The position numbers and the translations under genes are program-made. 64,000 bases of DNA from Pseudomonas sp. efr-133-TYG-5 (GTDB taxonomy: Bacteria; Pseudomonadota; Gammaproteobacteria; Pseudomonadales; Pseudomonadaceae), in the NCBI RefSeq assembly GCF_030209175.1, contig NZ_JARVSM010000006.1, positions 62,001-126,000 of the forward strand. Reading direction: 5' to 3'. The notes beneath the pieces were generated by a model. That model worked only from the letters and a program-made list of their open reading frames with translations, was not told the origin of the DNA and searched no databases. This document shows positions 52,762 to 61,752 of the stretch, one piece after another. Position 1 is the first letter of the stretch. Every line of letters starts with the position of its first letter.

Positions 52762-53694
52762 ATGAGTTTCGAAACCTTCGGTCAGCCGTTGCTGACCTTT
52801 CCCGACGCGGAAAAAAGCCCGCTGAGCATTCGCGCCAAGGCGCTGGTGTTCGTCGATCCACGCTCGCGCCAACTGCGCGAGGAAATGAGCCAACTGGCGC
52901 CGCGCTCGATCTCGGTGTTGATCCGTGGCGAAACCGGCACCGGCAAGGAACTGCTCGCCCGCCACATTCACCGCGCCAGTGACCGCGGCGGCCTGTTTGT
53001 CTCGGTCAACTGCGGAGCGATCAGTCCGACCTACGCCGACGCCGAGCTGTTCGGCTACGCCGCCGGCAGCTACAGCGGTTCGGCCAGCAGTCGCGCCGGG
53101 TGGTTCGGTTCGGCCAATGGCGGCACCTTGTACCTCGACGAAATCGGCGACCTGCCGCTGCCGATTCAGATCAAGTTGCTCGCCGCCCTGGAAAACCACG
53201 AAGTGACGCGCGTCGGAGCCCATCAGCCGAGCCCGGTGGACGTGCGCCTGGTGGCCGCGACCAGCATCGACCTGGCCCAGGCAGTGGCCGCCGGCAAATT
53301 CCATGAGCGGCTGTATCACTACCTCAGTGAAGGCCATCTGGAGTTGCCGGCGCTGCGTGAACGGGTCGGCGACATTCTGTCCCTGGCCGAATATTTCCTC
53401 GGCATCTACAGCCAGCGCCTCGACCTGCCGGTGCCGCTGATCAGCGAAGCGGCCCAGCAAGTGCTGGAACAGCACAGCTGGCCGGGCAACACCCGCGAAC
53501 TGGAAAACGTCATTCACTTTGCCTTGTTGGTGAGCACCGGCGACGAGATTCTGCCGGAGCACCTGAACCTGCCCGAAGCGTCTGGCCCGCTGTTTCAGCT
53601 GCAACGGCAGATTGCGCGGTTGAACGCCGAAGGCACGCCGGATGAGCGTAAGACGTTGAAAGAATTGCTGATTCAGCTGAGTCAGGAGTTGTGA
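52762..53694 (+). CDS. SfnR-like sigma-54 AAA+ protein without GAFTGA or DNA-binding domain
   Basis: 310 residues. The AAA+ core is plain: Walker A GETGTGKE at 56-63, Walker B YLDE at 124-127, sensor I VRLVAATS and a WPGNTRELENV sensor II region near 250. The sigma-54-contacting GAFTGA loop is replaced by GSYSGS at 102-107, and the last 35 residues have no Fis-type helix-turn-helix. It most resembles SfnR, known for sulfone use in P. putida, and the sulfur neighbours agree. Without GAFTGA and a DNA-binding part it may not activate promoters in the usual way; it may work with a partner. Confidence 0.82.
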   Translation: MSFETFGQPLLTFPDAEKSPLSIRAKALVFVDPRSRQLREEMSQLAPRSISVLIRGETGTGKELLARHIHRASDRGGLFVSVNCGAISPTYADAELFGYAAGSYSGSASSRAGWFGSANGGTLYLDEIGDLPLPIQIKLLAALENHEVTRVGAHQPSPVDVRLVAATSIDLAQAVAAGKFHERLYHYLSEGHLELPALRERVGDILSLAEYFLGIYSQRLDLPVPLISEAAQQVLEQHSWPGNTRELENVIHFALLVSTGDEILPEHLNLPEASGPLFQLQRQIARLNAEGTPDERKTLKELLIQLSQEL

Positions 53695-53859
53695 CGCATT
53701 TGTTCAACATGAACAAAATGGAATATGAAGCTGAATAAACGTTATTGTCCGGGAATAAAAAATCCCGGTATTGTCCGCTTCACGCCAGCGATAGCACTTC
53801 ACTGGCACACGTATTTAGCCGTCGTCGATGACGACCGTGATTTTCGATAAGGACACTGC

Positions 53860-54657
53860 ATGAAAAAGGTTCTGTTGTTTACCGCATTGGCGGCTGCTCT
53901 GACTGCTTCGCTGGCCCAGGCCGGGGAAAAACTGGTGGTTGCCGCGACGCCGGTGCCGCACGCCGAGATTCTCGAGCTGATCAAGCCGACCCTGGCCAAA
54001 GAAGGCGTGGATCTGGAAATCAAAGTCTTCACCGACTACGTACAGCCGAACGTTCAGGTTGGCGAGAAGCGCCTGGATGCCAACTACTTCCAGACCAAGC
54101 CGTACCTGGACAGCTTCAACGCCGGCAAGTACAAGGACGACAAGGCCAAGTACCTGGTGACCGTGCAGGGCGTGCACGTGGAACCGTTCGGTGGTTACTC
54201 GAGCAAGTACAAGACCCTGGCCGAACTGCCTGACGGCGCGACCATCGCCATCCCGAACGAAGGCAGCAACAGCGGCCGTGCGCTGATCCTGCTGCAGAAG
54301 GCCGGCCTGATCGAGCTCAAGGATCCGAAGAACGCCCTGGCCACGCCGAAAGACATCGCCAAGAACCCGCACAACTTCAAGTTCAAGGAACTGGAATCGG
54401 CGCTGCTGCCGCGTGTCCTGAAGGAAGTTGACCTGGACATGATCAACACCAACTACGCGCTGGAAGCCAAGTTGAATCCGACCAAGGATGCGCTGGTGAT
54501 CGAAGGCGCTGATTCGCCTTACGTGAACTTCCTCGTTGCCCGTGAGGACAACAAGAACAGCGACGCGATCAAGAAACTGGCCGCCGCCCTGACCAGCCCG
54601 GAAGTCAAAGCGTTCATCGAGAAGAAGTACAACGGCGCGGTGCTGCCGGCGTTCTGA
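53860..54657 (+). CDS. metQ: MetQ/NlpA-family methionine-binding protein
   Basis: 265 residues with a signal peptide ending LAQA at about 18-21 and no lipobox cysteine, so a soluble periplasmic protein. The mature part is the NlpA family (VVAATPVPHAEILELI, QPNVQVGEKRLDANYFQTKPYL, NEGSNSGRALILLQKAG). It binds methionine or related sulfur amino acids. metN and metI are not adjacent, so the permease must be elsewhere. It is a single gene with a terminator and sits among sulfur-uptake genes. Confidence 0.88.
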   Translation: MKKVLLFTALAAALTASLAQAGEKLVVAATPVPHAEILELIKPTLAKEGVDLEIKVFTDYVQPNVQVGEKRLDANYFQTKPYLDSFNAGKYKDDKAKYLVTVQGVHVEPFGGYSSKYKTLAELPDGATIAIPNEGSNSGRALILLQKAGLIELKDPKNALATPKDIAKNPHNFKFKELESALLPRVLKEVDLDMINTNYALEAKLNPTKDALVIEGADSPYVNFLVAREDNKNSDAIKKLAAALTSPEVKAFIEKKYNGAVLPAF

Positions 54658-54688
54658 TCCGACGCTTGAACCACCCCTTCAAGGTATG

Positions 54689-54727
54689 AAAACGCCGATG
54701 GCCAGTGAAGGTCATCGGCGTTTTTGT
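54689..54727 (+). terminator. Rho-independent terminator after metQ
   Basis: AAACGCCGATG, a 12-base loop, then CATCGGCGTTTTTG. It is a perfect stem with a short T tract, 32 bases after the metQ stop. Confidence 0.9.
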
Positions 54728-54787
54728 TTGGCTGCGATTAAGGGCGTGCGGTGATCGTTGCCCCGCACTGCGTGGAAACGATCGAGC

Positions 54788-54880
54788 TCAGGCCACTTGA
54801 GCCTTCAACGCTCGGCGCAACGCCATGAGCAGTTTCACGATGTCCTGCGGATCCAGTTGCTGCGGCACTTTTACGTCCAT
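54788..54880 (-). CDS. Candidate 30-residue small protein
   Basis: The frame starts at ATG 54880 with AAGGAAG 8 bases upstream. It ends after MDVKVPQQLDPQ and a helix-forming run DIVKLLMALRRALKAQVA, which is amphipathic with alternating hydrophobic and basic residues. It stands alone on the minus strand, with no family I know. A longer frame to 55009 adds residues with no ribosome site. It may be a small membrane-associated or regulatory peptide, but chance cannot be excluded. Confidence 0.45.
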   Translation of the reverse strand: MDVKVPQQLDPQDIVKLLMALRRALKAQVA

Positions 54881-55161
54881 GTTGTCTTCCTTGTTAGGGT
54901 CTGGCCGGGGGAGTCTGGCCAAAAGCACTGCATCCTTGGAGGGCTTTGCGGAAAAAAAGATCCTTCCTACAGCGCAAGGAAAAATAGCCTTGTTATCCCT
55001 TCGCGGCAAACCGGGCAGATAGTTTTTTGCGTGATATCAATATGCTTTAACGGTATTTAAATTCTGCTTTTTATACCTTTAAAGTCGGTGCCTGCCGGAC
55101 AGCCATCCGCTGTCCATGGACTTGCACCACCGCCGCTTACCGAGTGGCGTCAGGATGTTTC

Positions 55162-55827
55162 ATGAACTTCGATTACGCCTTCATCCTCAGCACCCTGCCG
55201 GCGTTTCTCAAGGCCGTCGGCGTGACGCTGCAGGTCGGTCTGATCGCCATCGGCACCTCGATGCTGGTGGCGCTGCTCAACGCGACGATTCTGGTGTTAC
55301 GCACACCCTACCTGCGAAAACTGGTGGGGCTGTACGTTGAACTGGCGCGTAACACGCCGCTGCTGATCCAGCTGTTTTTCGTCTACTTCGCGCTGCCGGC
55401 GCTGGGCCTCAAGGTGTCCGGGTTCAGCGCGGCGATCATCACCATGACTTTCCTCGGCGGCGCCTACCTCACCGAAGTGTTGCGCGCGGGTGTCGATGCG
55501 GTGCCGCAGGCGCAACTGGAATCCGGGCGCGCCATCGGTCTGTCCCACGGCCAGTTGCTGCGTTACGTGATCCTGCCGCAGGCGGGCATCCTCAGCCTGC
55601 CGTCGCTGTTCGCCAATTTCATCTTCCTGCTCAAGGAGACCACCGTGGTCTCGGCAGTGGCGGTGCCGGAAATTCTCTACACCACCAAGAGCTACATCGC
55701 GCTGTATTACAAAACCTACGAAATGCTCGCCGTGCTGACGCTGATTTGCGTGCTGCTGTTCCTGCCGCTGTCACTGCTGCTCAGCCGTCTGGAAAGGAGG
55801 CTCCAGCATGGCCAGTTCGGGTCTTGA
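55162..55827 (+). CDS. Polar amino-acid ABC transporter permease 1
   Basis: 221 residues with five or so membrane segments, of the His/Glu/Gln/Arg (HisMQ/GltJK) family. The conserved RNTPLLIQLFFVYFALP lies at about 57-73 and the EAA loop at about 120-140 (QLESGRAIGLSHGQLLRYVI). AGGA precedes the ATG at 55162. The next permease starts 20 bases before its stop. It probably imports cystine or a related sulfur amino acid, judging from metQ next door; this is inference. Confidence 0.9.
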   Translation: MNFDYAFILSTLPAFLKAVGVTLQVGLIAIGTSMLVALLNATILVLRTPYLRKLVGLYVELARNTPLLIQLFFVYFALPALGLKVSGFSAAIITMTFLGGAYLTEVLRAGVDAVPQAQLESGRAIGLSHGQLLRYVILPQAGILSLPSLFANFIFLLKETTVVSAVAVPEILYTTKSYIALYYKTYEMLAVLTLICVLLFLPLSLLLSRLERRLQHGQFGS

Positions 55828-56467
55828 GCTGCTTTGGGTGTCGTTGCCGCAATTGGCCAGGGGCGCCGGGCAGACCCTGTCGATCTCGTTCCTGAGCATC
55901 GCCATCAGCACCGTCGGCGGCGTGCTCTACGGCGTGTTGCGCACGCTCAATGTGGCCTGGCTGAACGCGCTCCTGCGGATCTACCTGGAGCTGTTCCGGG
56001 CGATCCCGGTGCTGGTCTGGCTGTATCTGCTGTTTTTCGGCCTGCCGATTTTCTTCGGCCTGAGCCTGCCGAGTTTCTACTGCGCGGTACTGGTGCTGTC
56101 GCTGTGGGGCGCCAGCGAGGTCGGCGAAGTGGCGCGGGGCGCGCTGCATTCGTTGCCGCGCGGGCAGCGTGAGGCGGGGCTGTCGATCGGTCTGAACGCG
56201 GCGCAGCTCTACGGCTACGTGCTGTTGCCGCAGGCACTCAAACGCATGACGCCGCCGACCATCAATGTCTACACGCGGATCATCAAGACCAGTTCGCTGG
56301 CAGTGCTGATCGGCGTCGTCGACGTGATCAAGGTCGGCCAGCAGATCATCGAGCGCACCTACGAGTCGGTGTTGATCTACGGCGCGCTGTTCCTGTTTTT
56401 CTTTTTCATCTGCTACCCGTTGTCGGCCGCTTCGCGCGTGCTGGAGCGGCGCTGGACGCAAGCATGA
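55808..56467 (+). CDS. Polar amino-acid ABC transporter permease 2
   Basis: 219 residues, the partner of the first permease. FRAIPVLVWLYLLFFGLP is in TM2-TM3 and the EAA loop is QREAGLSIGLNAAQLYGYVL. GGAGG lies 9 bases upstream of the ATG at 55808, inside the previous gene. It overlaps the ATPase gene by ATGA. The two permeases form a heterodimeric channel. Confidence 0.9.
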   Translation: MASSGLELLWVSLPQLARGAGQTLSISFLSIAISTVGGVLYGVLRTLNVAWLNALLRIYLELFRAIPVLVWLYLLFFGLPIFFGLSLPSFYCAVLVLSLWGASEVGEVARGALHSLPRGQREAGLSIGLNAAQLYGYVLLPQALKRMTPPTINVYTRIIKTSSLAVLIGVVDVIKVGQQIIERTYESVLIYGALFLFFFFICYPLSAASRVLERRWTQA

Positions 56468-57246
56468 GTGCATTGATCGAGTTTCACGGATTCAACAAAT
56501 ACTTCGGCGCACAGCAGGTGCTCAACGGCATCGACCTGCAGGTGCAGGCCGGCGAAGTCATCGTCATCCTCGGCCCCAGCGGTTGTGGCAAAAGCACCTT
56601 GCTGCGCTGCCTCAACGGTCTGGAAAGCGCGCACGGCGGCAGCCTCAGGTTCGCCGGCCGCGAGCTGCTGGACAAGGCCACCGACTGGCGCGAGATCCGT
56701 CAGCAGATCGGCATGGTGTTCCAGAGCTATCACCTGTTCCCGCACATGAGCGTGCTCGACAATCTGCTGCTCGGCCCGGTGAAGGTGCAGAAGCGCCAAC
56801 GCCGCGAAGCGCAGCAGCAGGCCGAAGCGTTGCTCGCCCGCGTAGGGCTGGCGGACAAGCGCGATGCTTTCCCGCGCCAGCTCTCCGGCGGGCAGCAGCA
56901 ACGCATCGCTATCGTCCGTTCGTTGTGCATGAACCCGCGCGTCATGCTCTTCGACGAGGTCACCGCCGCCCTTGATCCGGAGATGGTCAAGGAGGTGCTG
57001 CAAGTGATCCAGGGCCTCGCCCGCGAAGGCATGACCCTGTTGATCGTCACCCACGAAATGGCCTTCGCCCGCGCGGTGGCCGACCGCATCGTGTTCATGG
57101 ATGCCGGGCGCATCCTTGAACAGAACCCGCCCGAGATTTTCTTTACGAACCCGCAAACCGCACGCGCGCAGCAGTTCCTGGAGAAGTTCTCCTTCGTTGC
57201 AACACTGCCAAAAACGAATCCGACAAAGGAACTGGAACCGCTATGA
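56464..57246 (+). CDS. Polar amino-acid ABC transporter ATPase
   Basis: 260 residues, HisP/GlnQ family. Walker A is GPSGCGKS at 37-44, followed by the LSGGQQQRIAIVRSL signature, the MLFDEVTAALDPEMV Walker B and the IVTHEMAFAR switch. The FQSYHLFPHMSV Q-loop region is typical of amino-acid importers. It overlaps the upstream permease (ATGA) and the downstream binding-protein gene (ATGA). Confidence 0.93.
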   Translation: MSALIEFHGFNKYFGAQQVLNGIDLQVQAGEVIVILGPSGCGKSTLLRCLNGLESAHGGSLRFAGRELLDKATDWREIRQQIGMVFQSYHLFPHMSVLDNLLLGPVKVQKRQRREAQQQAEALLARVGLADKRDAFPRQLSGGQQQRIAIVRSLCMNPRVMLFDEVTAALDPEMVKEVLQVIQGLAREGMTLLIVTHEMAFARAVADRIVFMDAGRILEQNPPEIFFTNPQTARAQQFLEKFSFVATLPKTNPTKELEPL

Positions 57247-58124
57247 AAACTGCCAAGTCATCCCTGTTTTTACTGCCGCTGCTGGGGCTCGCCCTGCTGG
57301 CCGGCTGCAACAAATCCGAAGAGCCGGCCAAGCCGAAAGTCGCCAGCGCCAGCACCGCGCCGGCCGGTTACCTGGACAGGATCAAGGCCCGCGACAAACT
57401 GATCGTCGGCGTCTTCACCGACAAGCCGCCCTTCGGCTTCGTCAATGAGGCCGGGCGCTACGTCGGCTTCGATACCGACATCGGCCGCCAGTTCGCCAAG
57501 GACCTGCTCGGCGACGAGAACAAGGTCGAATTCGTCGCGGTGGAGCCGGCGAGCCGGATTCCGTTCCTGCAAAGCGACAAGGTCGACCTGATCCTCGCCA
57601 ACATGACCGTGACCCCGGAGCGCAAGGAAGCGGTGGAATTCACCAACCCGAACCTCAAGGTGGCGGTACAGGCGCTGGTTCCGCAAAGCAGCGCGGTGAA
57701 AAACCTCGATGACCTGGCGACCCGCACCACCATCGTCACCACCGGCACGACCGCCGATATCTGGCTGACCAAAAACCACCCGGACTGGAAACTGCTCAAG
57801 TTCGAGAAAAACTCCGAATCCCTGCAAGCGCTGGCCAACGGCCGCGGCGATGCCTACGCGCAGGACAATCTGGTGCTGTTCAGCTGGGCCAAGCAGAACC
57901 CGGGCTACCGCGTGCTGGAGGAAAAACTCGGCGCCGAAGCACCGATTGCCCCGGCGGTGAAGAAGGGCAACATCGAGCTGCGCGACTGGGTGAATGCCGA
58001 GCTGGCCAGGTTGGGTGAAGAGAAGTACCTGCTCAAGCTCTACGATCAATATGTGCGCAAAGAGCTGAGCGATGACACCCAGCCTGAGAGCGTGATTGTT
58101 GAAGGCGGGAAGTGGCAGGGCTGA
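57243..58124 (+). CDS. Polar amino-acid ABC transporter binding lipoprotein
   Basis: 293 residues. Signal peptide with a lipobox (LLAGC); the Cys at about 22 is lipidated, anchoring it to a membrane. The solute-binding domain (SBP_bac_3) starts near residue 50: LIVGVFTDKPPFGFVNEAGRYVGFDTDIGRQF, and later ANMTVTPERKEAVEF. The ligand is probably a polar amino acid, likely cystine given the neighbours. It is the last gene of the four-gene operon; an inverted-repeat element lies after it. Confidence 0.9.
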   Translation: MKTAKSSLFLLPLLGLALLAGCNKSEEPAKPKVASASTAPAGYLDRIKARDKLIVGVFTDKPPFGFVNEAGRYVGFDTDIGRQFAKDLLGDENKVEFVAVEPASRIPFLQSDKVDLILANMTVTPERKEAVEFTNPNLKVAVQALVPQSSAVKNLDDLATRTTIVTTGTTADIWLTKNHPDWKLLKFEKNSESLQALANGRGDAYAQDNLVLFSWAKQNPGYRVLEEKLGAEAPIAPAVKKGNIELRDWVNAELARLGEEKYLLKLYDQYVRKELSDDTQPESVIVEGGKWQG

Positions 58125-58137
58125 TTGCCGGGTCGAT

Positions 58138-58238
58138 GATCGTTCCCACGCTCTGCGTGGGAATGCTTCTGGGGACGCTCCGCGTCCAGTGACGCGGAGC
58201 GTCACGGTGCTGCATTCCCACGTGGAGCGTGGGAACGC
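58138..58238. repeat. Inverted repeat pair of the GTTCCCACGC type
   Basis: GTTCCCACGCTCTGCGTGGGAA and GTTCCCACGCTCCACGTGGGAA (on the opposite strand) bracket GACGCTCCGCGTC and its inverted GACGCGGAGCGTC. It is the same composite as at 27311-27412, between the convergent binding-lipoprotein and ATPase genes. Confidence 0.85.
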
Positions 58239-58269
58239 TCAGGCACCGTGTGGGAGCGAGAGTGTGAGG

Positions 58270-59430
58270 CTAATCCGGCCAGTTCCACGCCGGCTCATCC
58301 AGCACCCGCTGCCCGACAACCCCGGTCTGCCCCAGTTGCTTCTCCAGCACGATGCAATTGCATTCGGGGTCTTCCTGCAACGCCGAAATCAACCGCCGCG
58401 CATGGGACACCACCCACACCTGACACTGCTCCGATGCGCGAATGATCAAGCGCGCCAGTGCCGGCAAAAGGTCCGGATGCAGACTGGTTTCCGGCTCGTT
58501 GAGCACCATCAATGACGGTGGCCTCGGCGTCAGCAGCGCGGCGATCAGCAGCAGATAACGCAACGTGCCGTCCGACAGCTCCGCCGCCGACAGCGGTCGC
58601 AGCAAGCCTTCCTGATAGAACTCGATGGCAAACCGTCCGCCAGCCAATGGCGCAATATCCAGCCGCGCTCCGGGAAACGCATCGCTGATCGCTGCCTGCA
58701 ACGCCTCGGGGTCGCCGATTTCGCGGATGGTCTGCAACGCGGCCGCCAGATCACGGCCGTCGTGATGCAGCACCGGCGTGCGCGTGCCCAGTTGCGGCTG
58801 GCGCACCGGTGCGTCGGGGTCGCTGCGAAAGTGATCGTAGAAGCGCCAGCGGCGGATGAACTCGCGCATCTGGAACACTTCCGGCGAACTGCGCAGGCTG
58901 CCGACCTGATCGAACAGACTGTCGAAGGTCGGTGTGTGCTGCGCCAGCACGTCCCAGCTGCGGCCTTCGCGAGCGCGGATCATCGGACCGTCACGATCCA
59001 CCAGCAGGCTGGCCGGACGATAAAGCGGCCCGGCCCAGATGCATTCCTTTTTGATTTGCGGGTCGAGGGAGAAATACGAGAGGCTCGGCTCCGGCAAACC
59101 CAGGGCGATCGAGTAGCTGAAGTCTTCCCCGGCAAAGCCCAGGCGCAGGCGTTTGACGCTGTGGCGTACGGTCGACTGGATGGGCACCTCGCCATTGCGC
59201 ATGCGCCGACTGATGGTTTCCGGGCCGGCCCAGAACGTCGAGTCGAGCCCACCCTCGCGGGCCAGCGCATTGACCACGCCGCCCTGGGCGGTTTCCGCCA
59301 GCAGGCGCAGTGCACGGTAGAGGTTGGACTTGCCGCTGCCGTTGGGCCCGGTGATCAGGTTCAGCCGGCCCAGCGGAATCACCAATTTATTGATCGAGCG
59401 GTAATTGGCCACCGCGAGGGTCTTGAGCAT
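58270..59430 (-). CDS. OLD/RecF-like AAA ATPase
   Basis: 386 residues. The N-terminal ABC-type nucleotide site is LITGPNGSGKSN (Walker A at 28-35) in the RecF/SMC/OLD style, with LKTLAVANYRSINKL ahead. The C-terminal part has an LSDGTLRYLLLIAALL signature and LMVLNEPETSLHPDLLPALARLI as Walker B with the OLD-type D-loop, plus the VSHARRL switch. The Toprim half of OLD nucleases is absent. Similar stand-alone ATPases occur in DNA-repair and defence contexts, but there is no partner gene here, so the role is open. Confidence 0.85.
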   Translation of the reverse strand: MLKTLAVANYRSINKLVIPLGRLNLITGPNGSGKSNLYRALRLLAETAQGGVVNALAREGGLDSTFWAGPETISRRMRNGEVPIQSTVRHSVKRLRLGFAGEDFSYSIALGLPEPSLSYFSLDPQIKKECIWAGPLYRPASLLVDRDGPMIRAREGRSWDVLAQHTPTFDSLFDQVGSLRSSPEVFQMREFIRRWRFYDHFRSDPDAPVRQPQLGTRTPVLHHDGRDLAAALQTIREIGDPEALQAAISDAFPGARLDIAPLAGGRFAIEFYQEGLLRPLSAAELSDGTLRYLLLIAALLTPRPPSLMVLNEPETSLHPDLLPALARLIIRASEQCQVWVVSHARRLISALQEDPECNCIVLEKQLGQTGVVGQRVLDEPAWNWPD

Positions 59431-59587
59431 GAAAATCCATCTCCTGAGGCGTCCATTGCCGGGGCTGCCGACGGTTCGGGCGGCTCCTGCAGGGGGAATA
59501 TAGAGATCGGGCAGGCGAACGTTGAACCCTGTTCTAAGCTCACAGTCGTATCGTCACTTGCACGTTCGTACACAGGAAGGAGTCTGC

Positions 59588-60691
59588 ATGGCGAGTCCCG
59601 GATTGAAAACAGCGATCATGCTGAGCCTGCTCACATTGCTCGCTGCCTGCGGCAAGAAAGAAGCCCCGCAGGAGTACCTGCCGCGGGTTTTCGTGCAAGA
59701 GGTCAAGCCGGCGGATTACGCGGCCGCGGTGACGCTGACCGGTGACGTCCAGGCGCGGGTGCAGACCGAACTGTCGTTCCGCGTCGGCGGCAAGATCATC
59801 CAGCGCATGGTCGATGTCGGTGACCGGGTCAGCGCCAAACAGGTGCTGGCCAGACTCGATCCCAAGGATTTGCAGACCAACGTCGATTCGGCCCAGGCCC
59901 AGGTGCTGGCCGAGCAGGCGCGGGTCAAGCAGAGCGCCGCGGCGTTCGTGCGCCAGCAGAAACTGTTGCCCAAGGGTTACACCAGCCAGAGTGAATACGA
60001 CTCCGCCCAGGCGGCCTTGCGCAGCAGCCAGAGCGCGCTGAGTGCGGCGCAGGCGCAACTGGCCAACGCCAGGGACCAGCTCAGCTACACCGCGCTGGTC
60101 GCCGACGCGCCGGGGATCATCACCGAACGTCAGGCCGAGGTCGGCCAGGTGGTCCAGGCGACCGCGCCGATGTTCAAACTGGCCCGCGACGGCGATCGCG
60201 ACGCCGTGTTCAACGTCTATGAATCGCTGCTGGCCGAGCGCCCGGCGGATCGTTCGATCGTGGTCAGCCTGCTCGACAACCCCGACATCAAAACCACCGG
60301 CACCGTGCGCGAAATCACTCCTTCGGTGTCGGCGCAATCCGGCACGGTGCAGGTCAAGGTCACCCTCGACAGCCTGCCCCAGGGCATGCAGCTCGGCTCG
60401 GTGGTCAGCGCGACCGCCAAGGGCACCGGCAAGACGGCGGTGGAACTGCCGTGGTCGGCCCTGACCAAGAACATCAGCGAGCCGGCGGTGTGGCTGGTCG
60501 ACGACAAGGGCGAGGCGCAACTGCACAACGTCACCGTCGGCCGTTACCTGACCGGCAAAGTCATCATCAGCGCAGGGCTCGACGGCGGTGAGAAAGTCAT
60601 CGTCGCCGGCGGGCAACTGCTGCACCCCGGCATGAAAGTGGAAATCGCCGAGAACACTTACCAGGATCTGCAACCGGGAGCACAGCCATGA
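59588..60691 (+). CDS. triA: RND efflux membrane-fusion protein 1, TriA-like lipoprotein
   Basis: 367 residues with a lipobox (LLAAC, Cys21 or so). The adaptor layout is visible: a barrel/lipoyl start (LSFRVGGKIIQRMVDVGDRVSAKQVLARLDP), a coiled hairpin with Q/A-rich repeats (about 93-150), a second lipoyl half (LVADAPGIITERQAEVGQVV) and the beta-barrel. It links the inner-membrane pump to an outer-membrane channel. AGGAG lies 7 bases before the ATG. It overlaps the next adaptor gene by ATGA. Confidence 0.9.
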   Translation: MASPGLKTAIMLSLLTLLAACGKKEAPQEYLPRVFVQEVKPADYAAAVTLTGDVQARVQTELSFRVGGKIIQRMVDVGDRVSAKQVLARLDPKDLQTNVDSAQAQVLAEQARVKQSAAAFVRQQKLLPKGYTSQSEYDSAQAALRSSQSALSAAQAQLANARDQLSYTALVADAPGIITERQAEVGQVVQATAPMFKLARDGDRDAVFNVYESLLAERPADRSIVVSLLDNPDIKTTGTVREITPSVSAQSGTVQVKVTLDSLPQGMQLGSVVSATAKGTGKTAVELPWSALTKNISEPAVWLVDDKGEAQLHNVTVGRYLTGKVIISAGLDGGEKVIVAGGQLLHPGMKVEIAENTYQDLQPGAQP

Positions 60692-61752
60692 AGCCGTTGT
60701 GGGTGTTGTCCATCGGCCTGCTGCTGGGCGCCTGCTCCAAGAGCGAAGCGCCGCCGGAGCCGGTGCGGCCGGTGCTGTCGATCAAGGTCCAGGCGTTGAA
60801 CGAGGAAACCCTCGGCCGCTTCGCCGGCAGTATTCAGGCACGCTACGAGAGCAACACGGGCTTTCGCGTCGGCGGGCGTATCGCCAGCCGCAACGTCGAT
60901 GTCGGTGCCGAAGTGGACAAGGGCACGCTGCTCGCCACGCTCGACCCGTCCGACCAGCAGAACCAGCTGCGTTCGGCCCAGGGCGACCTGGCCAAGGTCG
61001 AGGCGCAGTTGATCAACGCCCAGGCCAACGCGCGGCGGCAGCAGGCGCTGTTCGATCGTGGGGTCGGTGCGCAGGCGCAACTGGACGTCGCCCAGACCGA
61101 TCTGAAAACCACCCAGGCGTCGCTCGACCAGGCTCGCGCGGCGGTCAGCCAGAGCAAGGATCAGCTCGCCTACACCGAGCTGCGCTCCGACCACAAGGCC
61201 GTTGTCACCGCGTGGAACGCCGAGGCCGGGCAGGTGGTGACCGCCGGCCAGCAAGTGGTGACCCTGGCGCAACCGGACATCAAGGAAGCGGTGATCGATC
61301 TGCCCGACACCCTGGTCGATCAGATCCCCGCTGACGTGGTGTTCCTGGTGGCCGCGCAACTGGACCCGAGCATCAATACCACGGCGACCATCCGCGAGAT
61401 CGAACCCCAGGCGCAAAGCGCCACTCGCACCCGCCGGGCGCGCCTGACCCTGGCCGACACACCGCCGGGATTCCGCCTCGGCACGGCGATCAGCGTGACC
61501 CTCAGCTCGGCGATCAAGCCACGGATCGAACTGCCGGCGACCGCCTTGCAGGAAGTCGACGGCAAGACGCGGATCTGGGTGATCGACCCGCAAAGCAAAA
61601 CCGTTGCCCCGCGCGATGTCAGCCTGGTCAGCCGCACCGCCAGCACCATCGTCCTCGCCGGCGGGGTCAAGAGCGGTGAGCGCGTGGTCAGCGCCGGCGT
61701 CAACAGTCTCAAACCCGGCCAAGCCGTGAAACTCGACGAGGACAGTCAATGA
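60688..61752 (+). CDS. triB: RND efflux membrane-fusion protein 2, TriB-like lipoprotein
   Basis: 354 residues with a lipobox (LLGAC) near residue 16. It has the same adaptor architecture as TriA (FRVGGRIASRNVDVGAEVDKGTLLATLDPSDQQNQL; hairpin at about 90-150). Having two different adaptors in one operon is the mark of TriABC of P. aeruginosa, which exports triclosan with OpmH. It overlaps both neighbours by ATGA, so the three are translated in coupling. Confidence 0.9.
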   Translation: MKPLWVLSIGLLLGACSKSEAPPEPVRPVLSIKVQALNEETLGRFAGSIQARYESNTGFRVGGRIASRNVDVGAEVDKGTLLATLDPSDQQNQLRSAQGDLAKVEAQLINAQANARRQQALFDRGVGAQAQLDVAQTDLKTTQASLDQARAAVSQSKDQLAYTELRSDHKAVVTAWNAEAGQVVTAGQQVVTLAQPDIKEAVIDLPDTLVDQIPADVVFLVAAQLDPSINTTATIREIEPQAQSATRTRRARLTLADTPPGFRLGTAISVTLSSAIKPRIELPATALQEVDGKTRIWVIDPQSKTVAPRDVSLVSRTASTIVLAGGVKSGERVVSAGVNSLKPGQAVKLDEDSQ

